NCBI RefSeq assembly: GCF_008764245.1
Contig: NZ_VTQV01000014.1
Location: 1-64,000, forward strand
DNA: 64,000 bases
Source of the DNA: Bacillus subtilis
GTDB lineage: Bacteria > Bacillota > Bacilli > Bacillales > Bacillaceae_C
Direction: 5' to 3'
The notes beneath the pieces were generated by a model, which did no database searches, had not been told where the DNA came from, and saw only the letters and a list, made by a program, of their open reading frames with translations. A program made the position numbers and the translations under genes. Below are positions 61,311 through 64,000 of this stretch, one piece after another; position 1 is the first letter of the stretch; each line of letters begins with the position of its first letter.

Positions 61311-61474
61311 CCAGCTCTAGGCGCCATCGGCGAGAGGCTCGCAGGAATCGAGTCCATCGGCGTTGCGACAGGACGTCGCGTCTTTAGCCGATGTTCTGCT
61401 TTAACCTGAGCCAATGAAAGGCAAAGAACGCCTTTCTTTGTCTCAGCCGATAAGCGGGCGCCTTGCGCTTTTCT
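61311..61474. repeat. GCGCTTGCGC-ended intergenic repeat, copy C, within the queC leader
   Basis: It begins CCAGCTCTAGGCGCCATCGG and ends GGCGCCTTGCGCTTTTCTT. The centre can fold as CTGAGCCAATGAAAGGC with GCCTTTCTTTGTCTCAG (15 of 17 pairs). It lies between the riboswitch terminator and the queC start, so any queC mRNA must contain it. Confidence 0.6.
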
Positions 61475-61519
61475 TAATGGCAATATCCGAATCTCTTCTC
61501 TAAAAGGGAGGAGAATAAA

Positions 61520-62185
61520 ATGGATAATCGTAAGGCAGTTGTTGTATTCAGTGGTGGTCAGGATAGCACCACCTGTTTATTTTGGGCATTGGAAAAATTC
61601 GAGCAAGTAGAAGCTGTTACATTTCGTTATGGACAGCGCCATATTGCAGAGTTGGAGTGTGCTAGAGAGATTTGTCTGAAACTCAATGTCCGTCAACATG
61701 AACTAGATATGACATTATTAAACCAGTTAGCACCCAATGCATTAACACGAGATGATATAGAAATTGAGGAAGGGGACAATAACCTTCCCTCGACGTTTGT
61801 GCCGGGGAGAAATTTACTTTTTCTCTCCTTTGCAGCCGTTTTGGCCAAGCAAATTAATGCGAAACATATCATCACAGGAGTAAGTGAGACAGATTTTAGT
61901 GGGTATCCGGATTGTCGGGACGGATTTATTAAATCGTTAAATGTGACGCTTAATTTATCAATGGATGAGACATTCGTGATCCATACACCCCTTATGTGGC
62001 GAGATAAATCAGAGGTTTGGGCATTAAGTGACCAGTTAGGAGCCTTTGATTTTGTGAAGAAAAATACGCTGACTTGTTACAACGGCATAAAGGCAAATGG
62101 CTGTGGAGAATGCCCAGCATGTCAGTTACGTAATCGAGGGCTTGAGCAATATAAAAAACAGCGACAGGGAGGGGGAGCTAAATGA
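61520..62185 (+). CDS. queC: 7-cyano-7-deazaguanine synthase QueC
   Basis: 221 residues, GGGAGGAG before the ATG. The N-terminal PP-loop [12 protein letters not shown] binds ATP. The zinc ligands are C in LTCYNG and [13 protein letters not shown]. It converts 7-carboxy-7-deazaguanine to preQ0 with ATP and ammonia, a step to queuosine. It is first in the queC-queD-queE operon, behind the preQ1 riboswitch. Confidence 0.95.
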   Translation: MDNRKAVVVFSGGQDSTTCLFWALEKFEQVEAVTFRYGQRHIAELECAREICLKLNVRQHELDMTLLNQLAPNALTRDDIEIEEGDNNLPSTFVPGRNLLFLSFAAVLAKQINAKHIITGVSETDFSGYPDCRDGFIKSLNVTLNLSMDETFVIHTPLMWRDKSEVWALSDQLGAFDFVKKNTLTCYNGIKANGCGECPACQLRNRGLEQYKKQRQGGGAK

Positions 62186-62619
62186 TGCAGCAAATTTACC
62201 CTGTTGGTCCCCATCCTTTCGCTTATGAATTAAATAAAGATTTTCATTTTGCGGCGGCTCATTATATCCCGCATGAAGCTGCAGGGAAATGCCAAAAAAT
62301 ACATGGGCATACGTATTTTACTAATATTACCATTGTTGGAGATGAGCTAGACCACACAGGTTTTTTAGTAAACTTTAAGACAATTAAGGATCTTGTTCAT
62401 AAACGATTTGATCATGAAACTCTCAATCAAGACCAAGCTTTTTCTGATGATGAGGCTGATCAATTCCCGACAACAGAAGTCGTGGCCCGCACGATTTATG
62501 AAATTGTCCAGCAATACTTAGATTCATTACCCAATCATCCCATTTGCCTACAAGTCTATTTACGCGAAACGCCCACCAGCTATTGTATTTATCGACCGAA
62601 AAGGAAGGATGGAATATGA
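62182..62619 (+). CDS. queD: 6-carboxytetrahydropterin synthase QueD
   Basis: 145 residues; the start overlaps the queC stop (ATGA). Zinc His residues are in DFHFAAAHY and HGHTYFTNI, with the catalytic Cys in KCQKIHGH and FDHETLN further on. It turns dihydroneopterin triphosphate into 6-carboxytetrahydropterin. The stop overlaps the queE start. Confidence 0.94.
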   Translation: MMQQIYPVGPHPFAYELNKDFHFAAAHYIPHEAAGKCQKIHGHTYFTNITIVGDELDHTGFLVNFKTIKDLVHKRFDHETLNQDQAFSDDEADQFPTTEVVARTIYEIVQQYLDSLPNHPICLQVYLRETPTSYCIYRPKRKDGI

Positions 62620-63338
62620 AAATACCAGTATTAGAGATTTTCGGTCCAACGATTCAAGGGGAAGGGATGGTCATTGGACAAAAAACAATGTTTGTTCGTA
62701 CTGCCGGATGTGATTATTCCTGTTCCTGGTGCGATTCCGCTTTTACATGGGATGGCTCTGAAAAGGATAAAATTCGGATGATGGAACCGGACGAGATTTG
62801 GCAAGCTTTGAAAGAGCAAGGGGGCGATACGTTTAGCCATGTCACCATTTCAGGTGGGAATCCGGCATTGATAAAACAAGTGGGTGAATTGGTGAAATTA
62901 TTGCATGAACATAATGTTCAAGTTGCATTAGAAACTCAAGGAAGTAGGTGGCAATCATGGTTTACAGAGATTGATGAATTAACCTTGTCACCCAAACCGC
63001 CAAGTTCAGGAATGAAAACAAACTTTAGTACTCTTGATCAAATTATCCAATCCCTACAAGATGAGCAAAAAGGTAACTTTAGTTTGAAAATTGTCGTATT
63101 TGATGAACAAGATTTAAGTTATGCCATTGATGTGTATAAGCGTTATTCAAACGTAAGATTCTTTTTACAAGTGGGCAATAATGACCTTTCGAACCTCGAT
63201 GATCAGCAGCTCCTTGCTCATTTATTAGAAAGATATCAATGGCTGATAGATAAAGTGATGGAAAGTGAAGAATTAAAAAATGTCCGTGTTTTACCTCAAT
63301 TACATACGTATTTATGGGGAAATAAACGCGGTGTTTAA
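62616..63338 (+). CDS. queE: 7-carboxy-7-deazaguanine synthase QueE
   Basis: 240 residues from the ATG that overlaps the queD stop; the longer frame from 62544 is inside queD. It is a radical SAM enzyme with the cluster motif CDYSCSWC (Cys-x3-Cys-x2-Cys) and the GPTIQGEGM and SGGNPAL blocks of the QueE family. It makes the deazapurine core. A QueF reductase, the usual last member of this operon, is not present here because the operon ends in a terminator. Confidence 0.94.
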   Translation: MKIPVLEIFGPTIQGEGMVIGQKTMFVRTAGCDYSCSWCDSAFTWDGSEKDKIRMMEPDEIWQALKEQGGDTFSHVTISGGNPALIKQVGELVKLLHEHNVQVALETQGSRWQSWFTEIDELTLSPKPPSSGMKTNFSTLDQIIQSLQDEQKGNFSLKIVVFDEQDLSYAIDVYKRYSNVRFFLQVGNNDLSNLDDQQLLAHLLERYQWLIDKVMESEELKNVRVLPQLHTYLWGNKRGV

Positions 63339-63340
63339 AT

Positions 63341-63373
63341 CGAAAAAAGAACCTACTGAGGTTCTTTTTTCGA
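63341..63373. terminator. Bidirectional terminator between queE and pyrP
   Basis: CGAAAAAAGAACCT pairs with AGGTTCTTTTTTCG around an ACTG loop. A and T tracts on both sides make it usable by both convergent genes. Confidence 0.9.
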
Positions 63374-63387
63374 TTATAGCTTCGTAA

Positions 63388-64000
63388 TTAATCATTTGAA
63401 AGCTTAAGCTTCTCTAGTATTTTAAAGAAGAGGCTCAGGATGATGGCGACAATGGTAGCAAGGCCCATTCCAGATAGTTCAACAGAGCCAATTTTAATGG
63501 CTGCTCCACTAATCCCAATGGCGAGGACGACACAGGTTAAGATCAGATTTTGCGAGATACTATAATCTACCTTTGATTCAACCAACATTCTTAATCCGCT
63601 CACAGCAATAATTCCGAATAGTAACAAAGAGATGCCACCCATGACAGGAGTAGGGATGGACATAATTAATGCGGCCAATTTTCCACAGAAGGAGAGGATG
63701 ATGGCCAGTACGGCCGCTCCACCGATAATCCATGTGGAATATACTCTTGTAATGGCTAAAACACCAATATTTTCTCCATAGGTCGTATTAGGTGTAGCCC
63801 CAACGAAACTGGAAATGATCGTTGAGATCCCATTTCCCATGAAAGAACGATCAAGACCGGGGTCCTTGATCATGTCCCTTTTGACAATATTACTGGTGAC
63901 GATTAAGTGACCAATATGTTCAGGTAACAAGACTAGAGCAGCTGGAAGGATAATTAGCATATCGGCCCAATTAATTTTCATGGAATAGACTGTCGGTAAA
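63388..64000 (-). CDS. pyrP: Uracil permease PyrP, C-terminal part, cut by the window edge
   Basis: The gene continues beyond position 64000, and about 204 residues are visible. Membrane helices include LPAALVLLPEHIGHL, FVGATPNTTYGENIGVLA and PTPVMGGISLLLFG, the conserved nucleobase-symporter blocks; the Glu in PEHIGH and the GATPNTTYGENIG loop are functional in UraA-type carriers. An ATG at 63981 is internal. It is convergent with queE. Confidence 0.9.
   Translation of the reverse strand, partial: LPTVYSMKINWADMLIILPAALVLLPEHIGHLIVTSNIVKRDMIKDPGLDRSFMGNGISTIISSFVGATPNTTYGENIGVLAITRVYSTWIIGGAAVLAIILSFCGKLAALIMSIPTPVMGGISLLLFGIIAVSGLRMLVESKVDYSISQNLILTCVVLAIGISGAAIKIGSVELSGMGLATIVAIILSLFFKILEKLKLSND

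Overview
The window looks like a chromosome segment from a spore-forming, low-GC member of the Bacillaceae. The evidence is an SspP-type spore protein gene, Bacillus-type Fnr with C-terminal cysteines, a GndA-type 6-phosphogluconate dehydrogenase, TPP and preQ1-I riboswitches with Rho-independent terminators, strong GGAGG ribosome binding sites, and frequent TTG/GTG starts. No rRNA, tRNA, CRISPR array, phage or intact insertion sequence was seen.

Layout: 0.3-1.0 kb holds an Mrr-like nuclease. 1.4-3.8 kb (minus) is a ba3-type cytochrome oxidase operon (subunits IIa, II, I and a 28-residue membrane peptide). It lies behind a perfect TGTGA-N6-TCACA site, next to the gene for Fnr (4.0-4.7 kb). 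6.6-10.3 kb is a compatible-solute ABC transporter of the OpuB/OpuC type with two tandem binding proteins and only one permease. 10.7-45.2 kb is a large glycan-uptake island. It has two permease pairs of the LplB/YtcP type with no ATPase, five lipoprotein binding proteins, NanE, an RpiR regulator, a DUF4127 protein, an FAD oxidoreductase, AraC, two Gfo/Idh proteins, a ROK kinase, an asparaginase II, CutC, MgtC, a glycerophosphodiester phosphodiesterase, two HAD phosphatases, an EEP phosphodiesterase and two phosphodiester glycosidases (NAGPA family), one without and one with a signal peptide.

45.4-54.1 kb contains PAP2 and luciferase-like genes, a deletion scar that joins the start of a Na/Pi cotransporter to what looks like the tail of a MazE antitoxin just before mazF, and a LacI-controlled catabolic cluster (esterase, Gfo/Idh, sugar isomerase). 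An FAD amino-acid-oxidase-like gene and an exported GDPD follow. 54.2-57.1 kb is a TPP-riboswitch thiazole operon (tenI-thiS-thiG-thiF). Then come katA with a PerR box, gndA, a 52-bp tandem hairpin array, a preQ1-I riboswitch with queC-queD-queE, and the end of pyrP, cut by the window edge.

The best candidate for an undescribed system is the 12-45 kb island. Phosphodiester glycosidases, phosphodiesterases, phosphatases, a ROK kinase and ManNAc-6-P epimerase sit together with oligosaccharide importers. I infer uptake and breakdown of a phosphodiester-linked amino-sugar glycan, for example teichoic-acid linkage units or sugar-1-phosphate polymers. The two transcription units carrying the first phosphodiester glycosidase and the following transporter share an identical 16-bp palindromic site. 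Three families of intergenic repeats (a TIR-bounded MITE-like element, a GCGCTTGCGC-ended element and the 52-bp array) fill most of the non-coding gaps.
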